Assembly: GCF_033118175.1 (NCBI RefSeq)
Contig: NC_083685.1
Span: 124,814,501-124,878,500, forward strand
Direction: 5' to 3'
DNA from: Dama dama
Lineage: Eukaryota > Chordata > Mammalia > Artiodactyla > Cervidae
Length of the DNA: 64,000 nt
Under the pieces are notes generated by a model. It made no database searches. It was given only the letters and a program-made list of their open reading frames with translations, and was not told where the DNA came from. The translations under genes and the position numbers were made by a program. Below are positions 1 through 10,920 of the stretch, in pieces (position 1 is the first letter of the stretch; each line of letters opens with the position of its first letter).

Positions 1-132
1 CAAAAATAAAGAAATAAATCAATGAAGGGAAGGGGAGCCCCGGGATCCAAGCAATGGGGAATTCAACATAAAGGAGAAATGATAAGGAATCAAAATCTTG
101 CTTCCCGACGGTGATGAACTTGCCATGAGAAC

Positions 133-384
133 GTGCCTCTCGCAAAGGATCTCCTTCATCCCTCTCAAGAAGAGGAGAAGAAACACCAGAAGAAGTGCCT
201 CGTGCAGAGCCCCAATTCCTATTTCATGGATGTGAGATGCTCAGGATGCTATAAAGTCACCAACGACTTTAGCCACACACAAACAGTAGTTTTGTGTGCT
301 GGTTGCTCTACTGTCCTCTGACAGCCTACAGGAGGAAAAGCAAGGCTTCCAGAAGGATGCTCCTTCAGACAGAAGCAACACTGA
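133..384 (+). pseudogene. RPS27: RPS27 (eS27) processed pseudogene
   Basis: An intronless copy of ribosomal protein eS27 that is broken in three ways. The reading frame from 133 begins with residues PLAKDLLHPS and keeps the zinc-binding cysteine pairs (CSGC and CAGC), as in RPS27. The initiator codon is GTG at 133-135 instead of ATG. One codon is missing in the Lys/Arg-rich stretch near residue 16. A TGA at 319-321 replaces the Cys codon expected after STVL. Past that stop the frame continues in register to the normal end (SFRRKQH, TGA at 382-384). A 3' UTR-like tail with AATAAA follows near 420. Lack of introns plus a retained 3' UTR marks a retrocopy. No protein is expected from it. Confidence 0.9.
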
Positions 385-437
385 AAGTACCCTGTATCAG
401 AACGAATGGGAAACCATCCCAATAAACACATTTTGGA

Positions 438-480
438 GATATATATATATATAGAGAGAGAGAATCAATATATATATATA
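438..480. repeat. (TA)n / (GA)n simple repeat
   Basis: Two short TA tracts flank a GA tract directly behind the RPS27 retrocopy, roughly where its poly(A) tail would have been. Confidence 0.85.
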
Positions 481-1112
481 GAATCAAAATCTCCAGAAAT
501 ACGAGCACAAACATCCAGATGTTCAAGCTCACACCCGTGTGCTTTAGGGATATGGAAGTAAGTGCTAGAAGAGACAGAAGGGTTGAACCTAGTTGTCCAT
601 GGGAGCAAGAATCTGAAAAAGGTGGGATACAGGACTGCAGCTTTTATTATATGCCTCACTAAATTGTTTTATTTTTCAGATACTCTAACTATATTATTTT
701 GAAATAAATACATATGTTTTAAAGTACATCAGTAGCATAAAGAAGAAGCGCTGTTGTGGGATATGGCTTGGTTCCCATTTCCTTTTTCCAGAGATTCAAG
801 CAAAGCGAAGCTTGGCTTGCTAAGTACTATTGTTTGTTCAACTTCTTTTGCAATTCATTTTTGTTTCTGCTTGACTTCTTTTTTAAGCAATACTGCAGCC
901 AGACAGGGTCATTTATGAAGTTTAGGATCATTTTCAGGGTGCACGTTCTGGGTTTAAGTTCTGCCTCCTCTGCAAGACTAGGTGTGTGACCTCTGGCAAG
1001 ATATGTAACCTGTTGGAATTCCATCTCCCCTCCTTCATGAGAGTCCTGGGGAGGACAGAGTGAGATGCAGCCGTGAGCAGAGTGTCAGTTACTTAAGAGC
1101 CAATTCATTTCA
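481..1112. other. AT-rich intergenic DNA with a probable MIR remnant
   Basis: No gene is visible. About 945-1040 resembles an old antisense MIR SINE (a 'gtgtgacctctggcaag'-like stretch followed by 'taacct'). The short open frames here have no recognisable similarity. Confidence 0.5.
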
Positions 1113-1127
1113 AGAATAATGAATATA

Positions 1128-1350
1128 GGGTTTCCTTGGTGGCTCAGTTGTAAAGAATCCAGCTGTCAATGCAGAGAGTTTGATCCCTGATCCGGGAAGA
1201 TCCCACATACCGCAGGGCAATTAAGCCCGCAACTAGTGCCGCAACTACTGAAGCCCAGGAGCTCTAGAGCCTGTGCTCCACAGCGAGAGAGTAGCCCCTG
1301 CTTGCCGCAACTAGAGAAAAGCCTGCATAGCAGCCAGCACAGCCAAAAAA
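1128..1350 (+). mobile_element. CHR-type (tRNA-Glu) SINE with 15-bp target duplication
   Basis: It starts with the typical 'tttccttggtggctcag' head and 'tttgatccctgatccggg' B-box region and ends in an A-rich tail. Perfect direct repeats agaataatgaatata at 1113-1127 and 1351-1365 flank it, which is the target-site duplication of an L1/BovB-mobilised SINE. Confidence 0.85.
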
Positions 1351-1365
1351 AGAATAATGAATATA

Positions 1366-1910
1366 TTGGGCAACTTTAAAAGCTTCCATAATGGAAATGA
1401 GATATCAAAATGCCACCACCCTGACAAATCACATCTCCAGGCATTCCTGAACAGGCTGTGAGGTGGGGAGCGGAGGGAGGAACTTGTCCCCTGTATGTAC
1501 CCCCAAACCCGAGTGGCACCTCCTTACCCTTCCAGAGCCAAGCAGGTCTGTGGTCTCAGCAAGCCCAGGCAGCCTGGCTGCCAAGCCTCTGATGTCTGAG
1601 CCTCTGAACCATCCCTCATCTTGGCAGACAAGGGACAATCAAGATCAAGTGCTCCTTGTGGAAACTACTTATGGAACTCATTACACGCCTCTCTGCCAAA
1701 CCAGGCACACCCAGGCTGGTTCACCCTGCTGCTCTGCCCAGAAGGTCTTTTCCCACCCTAGTTTCTGCACGCCTCTGAGCCGTAGCTGTCTGGGAAAGCC
1801 CAACTCAAATGACACTTCCTCCACGAAGCCCTCCATGACTTCACCCCTACCCACTTCCCACAAATTCCTCGGGAGTGGAACCCACCCCTCTTTTAATATT
1901 TAATAGACCT
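1366..1910 (+). repeat. Unique DNA passing into an L2 LINE remnant (about 1690-1910)
   Basis: The segment around 1795-1850 ('ctcaaatgacacttcctcc' then 'gaagccctccatgac') matches the typical 3' end of LINE-2. The first part shows nothing recognisable. The longer open frames (for example 1463-1903) lack any known domain and overlap this repeat, so they are not called as genes. Confidence 0.55.
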
Positions 1911-1954
1911 TAGTTTTCTTCTCTCCTTCCAGGAGGCTCTGCACAGCATATTTT

Positions 1955-2257
1955 TAAAGCAGATTTTATATTTTTATTGGAGGGTAGCTGTTTTCCAATG
2001 TTGTGTTAAGTTTCTGCTGTGTAGCAAAATGAATCAGTTATACGTATACACAGATCCCCTCTTTTGTGGATTTCCTTCCCATTTAGGTCACCGCAGGGCA
2101 CTGAGTAGGGTTCCCTGTGCTGCACAGTAGGTTCTCATTTTAGGCATAGTAGTGTATACGCTTTACATTGTACACAGTGAATCCCAGTCTCCCAACTTGT
2201 CCCACCTCCTTCCCCCGGGTAAGTGTGTTCTCTATATCTGTGACTCTTTTTCTGCTC
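1955..2257 (+). repeat. L1 3'-end fragment (cetartiodactyl type)
   Basis: Carries the familiar string of L1 3' UTR words: 'tccaatgttgtgttaag', 'aatcagttatacgtatac', 'ttccctgtgctgcacagtagg'. A related fragment lies at 21310-21770. Confidence 0.6.
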
Positions 2258-2667
2258 TGGATTTTTTGTTTTTTGACTGAGCCTCATGGCTTGCAGCGGA
2301 GAAGGCAATGGCACCCCACTCCAGTACTCTTGCCTGGAAAATCCCATGGACGGAGGAGCCTGGTAGGCTGCAGTCCATGAGGTCGCTAAGAGTCGGACAC
2401 GACCGAGCGACTTCACTTTCACTTTTCACTTTCATGCGCTGGAGAAGGAAATGGCACCCCACTCCAGTGTCCTTGCCTGGAGAGTCCCAGGGACGGGGGA
2501 ACCTGGCGGGCTGCCGTCTACGGGGTCGCACAGAGTCGGACACGACTGAAGCGACTTAGCAGCGGCAGCAGCAGGGCTTGCGGGGTCTTAGTTTGCCAAT
2601 CAGGGGTGAATCGGAACTACAGCAGGGAAAGCACCAAGTCAGCGCCTGGACCACCAGGGAATTCCCC
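2258..2667 (-). mobile_element. Antisense CHR-type SINE split by a Bov-A2 insertion
   Basis: The left part (2258-2296) and the right part (2575-2667, ending 'ccaccagggaattccc') read as one antisense CHR-type SINE. The Bov-A2 at 2297-2574 sits inside it, with 'ggcttgc' on both sides as a short target duplication. Confidence 0.65.
2297..2574 (+). mobile_element. Bov-A2 dimeric SINE
   Basis: Two tandem Bov-A monomers, one starting 'ggagaaggcaatggcacccc' (2300) and one 'ggagaaggaaatggcacccc' (2442). Each ends in 'gagtcggacacgac'. This is the standard ruminant Bov-A2 structure, and it is nested in an older SINE. Confidence 0.85.
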
Positions 2668-3060
2668 CTAAATTAGACATGTTTAACCCAGGGTTTTGAG
2701 GAGGTGGGAATCCTCTTTATTTTCAATGTCCTCTAATGGTAATCTAGCATTTCTTTCTATTACGAATAGAAAACACACCACAGTGATATTAGCCATAGCT
2801 ATGACTTGTCACCAATAAAAATGACAGATTTTTCATAGCATATTACAGAAGTGACAGAGAACTTGAAATGTGCTTACATCGTCACTGTCTCAAAAACGTA
2901 GTAATTCTTAGGCTTTCATCAAATCTTGTTTTTTTTTCTTGTGTTAAAGAAACACAGATATAACTTTATCACAAATTTGTTTTCTTTATATTTTGTACCT
3001 GTATTTCAATGTCATTGATTGCCATGGAACCCTGCATATTTTATTTTGTGCATTTAAAAG
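2668..3060. other. AT-rich intergenic DNA, nothing recognised
   Basis: No coding potential or clear repeat family was recognised on either strand. Confidence 0.5.
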
Positions 3061-3071
3061 CATTACTCTGG

Positions 3072-3212
3072 GGACTTCCCTAGTGGTCCAGTGGTTAAGA
3101 CTCCACACTTTCCCTGCAGGGGGCATGGGTTCAATCCCTGGTCAGGAACCACGATCCCACAGGCAGCACAGTGCGGCCAAAACATAGAAAAATAAATGTG
3201 TAAAAATAAAAA
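3072..3212 (+). mobile_element. CHR-type SINE with 11-bp target duplication
   Basis: Begins 'gggacttccctagtggtcc' and carries 'ggttcaatccctggtcagg'. It is flanked by perfect direct repeats cattactctgg at 3061-3071 and 3213-3223. Confidence 0.85.
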
Positions 3213-3424
3213 CATTACTCTGGAAAGACGTCTGAGACTACACTAGGCTTTGAGAAGGGCCCTGGAGGAATCAAAAAGGCTAATCCCACCTCTATGTGGA
3301 TCAGCCCTCTCCATCTGTGTATTCCTTCCTCTTTGGCCTCTCATCGCAGGAGGTCTGCAGGCCTGGGTATAGGAAGCATTGCCTCAGCTATTTTATTAGT
3401 TTTTAAGGAATTTTTTAAACATAA

Positions 3425-3733
3425 TTTAGGTATTTTTGGCTGTGCTGTGTCTTCGTTGCCGCTCGGGCTTCTCTCTAGTTGCGGCGAGCAGGGGCTACTC
3501 TAGCGGCCGTGCACAGGCTTCTCTCGTTGCAGAGCACAGGCTCCAGGGCGCTCGGGCTTCAGTAGTTGTGGGCTCAGTCATCGCGGCTCCTGAGATCTGG
3601 AGCGCAGGCTCAATGGCTGTGGTGCGGGAGCTTAGTTGCTCTGTGGTATGTGGGATCTTCCTGGATCAGGGATCGAACCCGTGTCTCCTATACTGGCAGC
3701 AGATTCTTTACCACTGAGGCACAAGGGGAACCT
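3425..3733 (-). mobile_element. Long CHR-type SINE, antisense
   Basis: Antisense SINE words: 'ggctgtgctgtgtcttcg', 'gcttctctctagttgcgg', 'gatcagggatcgaaccc', 'tttaccactgaggcac'. The open frames inside it are SINE-derived. Confidence 0.8.
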
Positions 3734-3734
3734 G

Positions 3735-4500
3735 TTTTATGAACTTTTAAAATAGTTACAAGTTTACAGAAAAGTTGCAAAGATCACTCAGAATTCCCCT
3801 ATACCTCCCTGCCAATTTGTCCTTTTGCTCATATCATGACTATGGTACATTTGTCACATTGAAAGAGTCAATATTGATACATTCTTATTAACTATATTCC
3901 ATCACTTATTTGAATTTCCTGTTTCCCCCTAACACCCTTTTTCTCTCTCAGGAACACGTCCAGAATACACAGGACATTTAGTTATCATGTCTCCATGGAC
4001 TTCTCTTGGCTGTGATGATTTTTCAGACTTTCCCTGCTTCTGTTTGATGACCTTGAGAGTTTCAAGGGGTTCTGGTCAGGCGCTGTGTAGACTGTGTCTC
4101 CATTGGGATTTGTCTAAAGTTTTAATCATAATTAGAGTGGGGCTATGGGTAGGAAGACCACATCATATCAACGGTACTTACTGCCCGACATGACTTATCA
4201 CTGTTGGTGCTGACCTTGATCACCTGGCTGGGCTCGTTTTCATCACTATACAATGTCAAGTTACTCTTCTATTCCCTTTGGAAGAAAGTCACTCTGCACC
4301 CTCCACACGTACAGAGTGGGAAGCCATTCTCCATCTTGGAGAATGTGCCACAACTGTTTAGAATTCCTCTGAGTGGGAAATTTGTCTATTCTCCCTCATT
4401 TATTTATTTATCCAGAGATTTATTTATAACAGCATGAACTCATGGAAGTTTATTTTATACTTAGGGTTACAACCCAGTGCCCCTTTAGTTATTTTGTTGC
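3735..4500 (+). repeat. L1M-type LINE 3' region
   Basis: Contains phrases characteristic of mammalian-wide L1 3' ends, such as 'tgatgaccttgagagtttc', 'tcaacggtacttactgcc' and 'gacttatcactgttggtgc', followed by 'tattctccctcatttattt'. A second, weaker L1-like stretch follows at about 4505-4600. Confidence 0.65.
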
Positions 4501-4821
4501 CATTCTATTTTTTTTTTTTTAATTTAACATTACGGAGGTATAGTTTACATATACTAAAATGCACCATTTTAAGTGCGTAGTTAGACTAGTCTCACCAAAC
4601 GCCTCCACTTGGGGAACCCACAGCCCGAGCCCCTGGCACATCATATGAGTGTCCATGGGCTGGATCTGAATTCCTAGGACAGTGGACTTGGAGGACGACA
4701 TCAACTTCCCATTTTAAGTTTAGAGAAGCCCAAGTTCCCCACCCAAGGTAAACAGAGTCACTAAGAGGCAAAAACATATGCCCATCAGCAGTTATTTTTC
4801 CCTGCAGCTCAGCAACTTTGT

Positions 4822-5022
4822 CTTTTTTCTTTTTACATTGATTTGGCTGAGCCAGGTCTTGGTTGTGGCACGCAGGATCTTTGATCTTCCTTGTGGGCAT
4901 GTGGAATATTTAGTTGCTTAGTTGCAGCATGTGGGATCTAATTCCCTGACCAGGGATGGAACCCGGTTCCCCAGCATTGAGAGCACCCGTGAGTCTTAGC
5001 TACTGGACCACCAGGAAGTCTC
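4822..5022 (-). mobile_element. CHR-type SINE, antisense
   Basis: Starts with a pyrimidine run and 'ttggctgagccaggtcttgg', then 'ttccctgaccagggatggaa' and the end 'ctactggaccaccaggaag'. Confidence 0.75.
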
Positions 5023-5279
5023 AGCACTCAGCAACTTGGCTAAAGGTGCTGCGGAGGGGTCTGAAGCGCAAAGGTGCCTGCCTGACACCGTGCGGTCGCC
5101 CAGCCCCTCTGGAGGCCTTGGCTGGCCATGGGGTGGACCCCCATCGAGGGTCATGGAGGGGTGAATTCCTCCCCTGCTTTCAGTGCGGCCCCTCCAGTCG
5201 CCTTCTCTGCGCCCCCTCTCACTGCTCTTTCCTCCAGGAGCCCCTAGGGGTCAGACTGGGGCCCAGAGGCCACCCCACG

Positions 5280-5451
5280 CTGTCCGGGCCGGGGCCGGGT
5301 ACAGACCGGCCTTCTGCGCAGGGGGGCGGTCCGAGCCGCGGGCGGGGGCCGGACCCTTGGCCTCTGTCCCAGGGGGCGGCGCCGCGTCGCGAACGGTCCG
5401 GGTCCCTCCCAGGCGCGAGCGGCCCAGGCGGTGCGCCGCGGCCGCGGAGCC
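5280..5451 (+). promoter_or_regulatory. TRIM47: TRIM47 promoter / start of CpG island
   Basis: From about 5280 the sequence becomes very GC-rich with many CpG dinucleotides, and this continues through exon 1 to about 6200. No TATA box was seen next to the start codon. The transcription start cannot be placed from sequence alone. The RefSeq-type start context is gcggagccATGG, a good Kozak match. Confidence 0.6.
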
Positions 5452-8400
5452 ATGGACGGGAGTGGGCCCTTCAGCTGCCCCATCTGCCTGGAGCCGCTCC
5501 GGGAGCCGGTGACACTGCCCTGCGGCCACAACTTCTGCCTCGCCTGCCTGGGCGCGCTCTGGCCGCACCGCGGAGCGGGTGGCGCCGGCGGCCCCGGAGG
5601 CACGGCCCGCTGCCCTCTGTGCCAGGAACCCTTCCCCGACGGCCTCCAGCTCCGCAAGAACCACACGCTGTCCGAGCTGCTGCAGCTCCGCCAGGGCTCG
5701 GGCCCGGGGCCCGGCCCCGGCCCGGCCCCGACCCCGCCGGCCCCGGCCCCGGCCCCCGAGCCGGCAACACCCAGCGCGCCGCCCAGCGCCCCGGCGCCGT
5801 CGGCTCCCTGCGCGCCCGAGTCGTGGCCGCCCGGCGAGGAGCCGGTGCGCTGTGATGCGTGCCCCGAAGGCGCCGCCCTGCCCGCCGCGCTGTCCTGCCT
5901 CTCCTGCCTCGCGTCCTTCTGCCCAGCGCACCTGGGACCTCACGAGCGCAGCCCCGCGCTGCGCGGACACCGCCTGGTGCCGCCGCTGCGCCGGCTGGAG
6001 GAGAGCCTGTGCCCGCGCCACCTGCGGCCGCTCGAGCGCTACTGCCGCGCCGAGCGCGTGTGCCTGTGCGAGGCCTGCGCCGCCCAGGAGCACCGGGGCC
6101 ACGAGCTCGTGCCGCTGGAGCAGGAGCGCGCGCTCCAGGAGGTAAGGCGCGGGCGCGGCGGGCGGGCTGGGGCGGGGGATGGGCCTCGCGTGCCGGCCGA
6201 GGACCCCTCATTGCTTTGCCATCCTTAATTCCCCTCTCTAACCTGAGGATCTCTGCGGTGCTTTCCAGCCCTGACCGTCATCCGCTCGCTGTGGGACATT
6301 CCTCTCGGGATGAGAATGGGGGTTGGAGGGACCCAGTGAGAACTCGAAACGGATGCAAAAATCGGGCTGGAAGACTGAGGCTGGGGTGGAGCCCATGGTG
6401 GGGGGAGGGGCCAGGTGGGGTCCGCAGAGTCCCCGGCGGCCGCCGGTGCCGCGGCCGGGCTCCCGCCGGTCCCGCTCAGATCTGCCTGGGCTGAGGGTCT
6501 GGATGGGTGTGGCAGACGACAGGCGTGCGGCAGAGGCTGGACCGAGCATACAGACCGCGCTGTCCGGCTCTTCCGGGGGCTGGTGGTGGGCGCATGTGCT
6601 GGCTGTCCGGCCCCCAGTTACCTCCGCCCCCAGTTTCCTTTGGCCCCCGGCCTGGTCTTGGCGCTTCTGGCCTTGGGATTTTCCGTCTCTCCTGCCTGAA
6701 GTGGTGACTCATAAGGCCCAGGGGATTTGCCCGGAATCCCCATTTTTCAGGCTTGGATTGGGGACACAGACTCTTGGGGGACAGTGATTCCCAGACAGTT
6801 TGAATGGCGGCTTGCACAGGGCCCCTCCTCACTTTGTTTCTTTCCCGGAGGGAAGTTCTCAAATCACAGTGAGCAACATGGAGGACCCGGAGGGCCCTGG
6901 ACTTGCTCACCAGTTAAAGAGGGGAGGCAGGCAGCCCACAGCCCACCAGCCTGCCCTCTCCCAGGCATTCAGAAAGGGCACCAGGCTGGGCTTGAGAACC
7001 CTTTGGTATATCATCACCATTCCCAGTCCACCTGGACCCAGATACCACTCCTGGTCACCCCCACCCTCCCCCTTGGTGAGGCCCGGGACCCTACTTCCAG
7101 ACCCCTTTCTCCTCGAGGGTGTCGTCCACAGGCCGAGCAGCCCAAAGTCCTGAGCGCCGTGGAGGACCGCATGGACGAGCTGGGCGCGGGCATCGCTCAG
7201 TCCCGGCGCACGGTGGCCCTCATCAAGGTCAGATCCCGTCCGCCCCCGCCCCCGTCCACCCCTGCCGCAGGCTGCCAGTGCTGTGAGCTTTCAGCATGGC
7301 ACCGTCCACCCCAGAGAAGCCCGTGCCCAGGGCATGGCCCGGCTCCCCCCTGACCTGGCGCAGACCCAGGGCAGGTCAGGCTGGTGCCTCTGTACACCCC
7401 CGCCCTCAACAAGACACGGTGGGAAGGGGGGGGGGTCTGAGAAGGTGGCCAAAACGTCGTCGGGGTGTTCTCTGTCCTCACTCCCCACCCCCCACCCCAC
7501 CGTCCTGTGCAGAGCGCAGCCGTGGCAGAGCGGGAGAGGGTGAGCCGGCTGTTTGCCGAGGCTGCGGCCGTCCTGCAGGAGTTTCAGTCGGAGGTGCTGG
7601 GCTTCATCGACGAGGGGGAGGCGGCCCTGCTGGGCCGCTCCCAGGGCGACCTGCGGCGGCAGGAGGAGCAGCGGAGCCGACTCAGCAGGGCCCGCCACAA
7701 CCTCAGTCAGGTCCCCGAAGCCGACTCGGTCAGCTTCCTGCAGGTGAGGGCAGCTCTGCGGGCGCGGCGGGCACCGAAGCTGGGAGGCGGCGAGTAGGGG
7801 GGGTGCTGCCTTCGGGGCTGTGCGGGCCTCCGGGCGGAGCTGTCTGTCTCCTGCCCGGAGGAGCTGCTGCGGCCCGGCTCGACCTTAAGGGCGTCTGTCT
7901 GGCACAGGAGCTCCTGGCACTCAGGCTGGCCCTGGAGGAGGGGTGCGGCCCTGGGCCCGGACCCCCGAGGGAGCTCAGCTTCACCAAGTCCTCCCAGGCT
8001 GTGCGCGCCGTGCGGGCCGTCCTGGCTGCGGCCTGTTCCAGCCAGTGGGAGCAGCTGCGGGGGCTGGGCGGTGATGAAGACGGGCTGCAGAAGCCGGGCA
8101 CGGAAGGTGGGCGCCCCCCCGCAAGTGACTCACCCTTCCCCAGGCTCCCCGCACAGGGCCCCAGGCCCAGTGCCCGCTCAGGAGTAGAGGATGGAAACTG
8201 TGCCTAGCGCAGGGTGGGACCCCAAATCCTGCCAGGGACTTGAGCCACCACCCTGTAATCACGAGTCAGCTCCTTTGGCCACAGCCCAGGGGGCAGAGAG
8301 GGCCTGGCCTGGCACACCCTCTGGCTTCAGAGGGGCTAAAGCCCAGGGAGGATGTGGAGCGGGGCGGGGGTGGGGAGGGGGCATAGAACAAGGACCAGGC

Positions 8401-9579
8401 ACTTGTGTGAACACAGGGTGCTGTATTTGGGCATGTGCCTGTCCCCAGGTGGCCTGGGGTGCTGGGAGGATGGAGGAGGAGGAGGATTTCAATCACAGGT
8501 TCAGAGGGGGGTCGCCTTGCACAGCCCAGCCTCAGGCAGCTAGGCAGACCCCCCTCCCAATGTCTCCTTTTCGGTAGCAGACGCTGAGTCCCAGGACCCC
8601 GACAGCACCAACAACCTAGAGAGTGAGGCTCCTAGGGATTACTTCCTCAAGTGTAAGTTGACACCTGGGCTCGCCAGGATGCTCACCTGGGTTCTCCCAA
8701 GGCTGCTGGGCTGGGCCCTAGGTGCCCAAGGGCCGGGATTCCTGTCCCCGGTTCAGGGGGTGAACTAGGTCAGCTCATGGGGGGCTCCCCGCAGAGGCTG
8801 AATCGTGCCGGTTGCAAATGACGGGAGAGGTGTTTGGGGGAGGTGGGCCCCTCGGGGAAAGGCGGGCCCCTCGGGGAAAGGCTGCCCCATCTGACCCTGG
8901 ACCTGAGCCCCGCGTTTCTCTCTGGTCCGGGGGGACAGTTGCCTACATCGTGGACTTGGACAGTGACACAGCCGACAAGTTCCTGCAGCTGTTTGGAACC
9001 AAGGGCGTGAAGAGGGTGCTGTGTCCTATTAACTACCCCGAGTCGCCCACCCGCTTCACCCACTGTGAGCAGGTGCTGGGTGAAGGCGCCCTGGACCGGG
9101 GCACCTACTACTGGGAGGTGGAGATCATCGAGGGCTGGGTCAGTGTGGGGGTCATGGCCGAAGACTTCTCCCCCCAAGAGCCCTACGACCGGGGCCGGCT
9201 GGGCCGCAATGCCTACTCCTGCTGCCTGCAGTGGAACGGTCGCAGCTTCTCCGTCTGGTTCCACGGGCAGGAGGCACCCCTGCCGCACCCCTTCTCACCC
9301 ACCGTGGGGGTCTGCCTGGAATACGCCGACCGAGCCCTGGCCTTCTACGCCGTACGGGATGGCAAGATGAGCCTCCTACGGAGGCTGAGGGCCTCCCGGG
9401 CACGCCGGAGTGGCACGCCGGCCTCCCCCGTCGACCCCTTCCAGAGCCGCCTGGACAGCCACTTTGCAGGGCTCTTCACGCGCAGGCTCAAGCCCGCCTT
9501 CTTCCTGGAGAGTGTAGACGCCCATCTGCAGATCGGGCCCCTCAAGAAGTCCTGCATATCCGTGCTGAAGAGGAGGTGA
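5452..9579 (+). CDS. TRIM47: TRIM47, RING/B-box/coiled-coil/PRY-SPRY E3 ubiquitin ligase (6 exons)
   Basis: Coding exons: 5452-6141, 7132-7227, 7513-7743, 7908-8106, 8581-8652, 8939-9579; 642 aa, close to the human 638. Exons 2 and 3 have the classic TRIM sizes of 96 and 231 nt. The RING (C3HC4) uses C9, C12, C24, H26, C29, C32, C54 and C57, with a Gly-rich insert before the last pair. A Pro/Ala/Gly linker follows (about 80-130). A first B-box-like Cys cluster starts at C134 and B-box 2 begins at C187 (CPRH). A coiled coil spans about 226-400, and the last exon holds PRY-SPRY (about 430-642), ending SVLKRR. The family ubiquitinates target proteins through the RING, with SPRY choosing substrates. 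The start at 5452 was chosen because the RING begins nine residues later; an in-frame upstream GTG was ignored. All junctions are GT-AG and in frame. Synteny with WBP2 confirms the assignment. Confidence 0.95.
8845..8882. repeat. Perfect 19-bp tandem duplication in TRIM47 intron 5
   Basis: The unit gggcccctcggggaaaggc occurs twice back to back (8845-8863 and 8864-8882), about 55 bases before the last-exon acceptor. Confidence 0.95.
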
Positions 9580-9882
9580 TGTGGGGGCCCGGGGCCTTCT
9601 CCCACCACTGACCCAGCTCCCAGGAAGCTTGCTTCTCTGCACCCCTGGTTTGAACCAGAGAAGGCACCAGCCTCGGACCCCCACACATTCCCCAGCCTTC
9701 TCATTCCTAGAGGCCTCCACCTTCTGTACCCAAGGCCTTCCACCACTCAGGGAGGAGGCCCCCCAGACCCTGTCCCCCTGCAGGCCTTGTTTCTGGGAGA
9801 AGGCAGCTTGGACATTTCCAGGCTACCCTGATCCCCCCTCTCCCAGGTTCCTAGGACAGTGCCTGACACATAGTAGGTGAGC

Positions 9883-9888
9883 AATAAA
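9883..9888 (+). terminator. TRIM47: TRIM47 polyadenylation signal
   Basis: AATAAA about 300 bases after the stop codon. It is followed by a GT-rich stretch (cgtttggtgtatg), as expected for a cleavage site near 9905. Confidence 0.85.
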
Positions 9889-9928
9889 CGTTTGGTGTAT
9901 GAACGACTCCCTTTTCTACCCTTCTCTC

Positions 9929-10125
9929 ATGCGTGCTCAGTTGTGTCCCACCCTTTGTGACCTCATGGAATGTAGCCCTCCAGGCTCCTCTGTCCATGAG
10001 ATTTTCCAGGCAAGAATACTGGAGTTACCATTTTCTCCTCCAGGGGATCTTCCCAACCCAGGGATCGAACTTGCGTCTCCTGTATTGGCAGGCGGATTCT
10101 TTACCACTGAGCCACCTGGGAAGCA
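9929..10125 (-). mobile_element. Bov-tA-type SINE, antisense
   Basis: Reads 'gtgctcagttgtgtccc', 'tccaggcaagaatactgg', 'agggatcgaacttgcgtc' and 'ttaccactgagccacctgg', the antisense Bov-tA pattern. It lies just behind the TRIM47 cleavage site. Confidence 0.85.
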
Positions 10126-10920
10126 CCCTTCTCAGCATCCACCAAGAATTCCCAGTACTTCTCATCTTTCCTGATCTGGTCTTGAAAGGCAGGAGAAGGG
10201 AGCAAGGCCCTGGTCCCAGGATTCCTACTGGGCGGGAGAGCCCTAGCCCAGGAAAAGGGGGCTGAAATGGGGTGCCTACCCTTTGCACACCCCCTACTCC
10301 CAGGTTCTGAACAAGGAGAGCCAGAGGTGGCTTCCCGGAGGGGTCCAGCCCCACAGTCATTCTGGGCTGCCCGCGTGTTTGCTTTGGATGGTCTGGTGCC
10401 CACCAGCTATTTTCATCCTTGTTGCTATAGCCTAGTTCTGGAACCTGCCGAAGGGTGTCTGCCCAAGATTCAATGCAGACCTCACACCCAGCAAAAGCAG
10501 GGCAGGACTCCTGGGTGTGGGCAACAAAGTCGGAGACCTAGAGCTGTTTTCATATGCACACCTTCTCAGCTCCTGAGGGCTGCGGCTGAACCAACCCCAG
10601 GGTGTGGCTGGAGCTGGGAACGTCTTCCCTAAAAGGACCTGTCTCTTCCTTCGAAGGCTGCCTCACATCTCTGCACCAGCTTCAGCCTGCGTGCTGATTT
10701 CAAGGCAGAGAACTTGCTCCCTGAGGCTACAAGCTGCGTTCCCAGGCCAACCTCCGCCTCCCGGGGGCTTCTCGGTGACTCAGGTGCACCCCAGGGAGGG
10801 CCAAGCCTGGAGAGCAGGGGCAGACAGAGGCCTCTGAGCCCCGGGCCTAAGGTCACGCGGGACAATGGCTGAGTTATACAGCCAGACAGCAAGGCCATAC
10901 AAGTCCTGCCCCGGCTGCCT
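10126..10920. other. Unique intergenic DNA
   Basis: No recognised repeat and no supported gene. The open frames on both strands have no familiar domain. Confidence 0.5.

Noticed and set aside
133..321. Small zinc-finger protein gene at the left edge
   Set aside because: It is an RPS27 retrocopy with no ATG and a premature stop.
2135..2559. Several overlapping frames with 'EYWSGVPLPSP'-like peptides, repeated throughout the window
   Set aside because: They are translations of Bov-tA/Bov-A2 SINEs. The same peptides recur at every such SINE.
4956..5855. 299-codon plus-strand frame running into TRIM47 exon 1
   Set aside because: It starts inside an antisense SINE and is out of frame with the RING domain.
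5251..6211. Long minus-strand open frames of up to 283 codons opposite TRIM47 exon 1
   Set aside because: They are mirror artefacts of a GC-rich, CpG-dense exon; they have Ala/Arg/Gly-biased composition and no domain.
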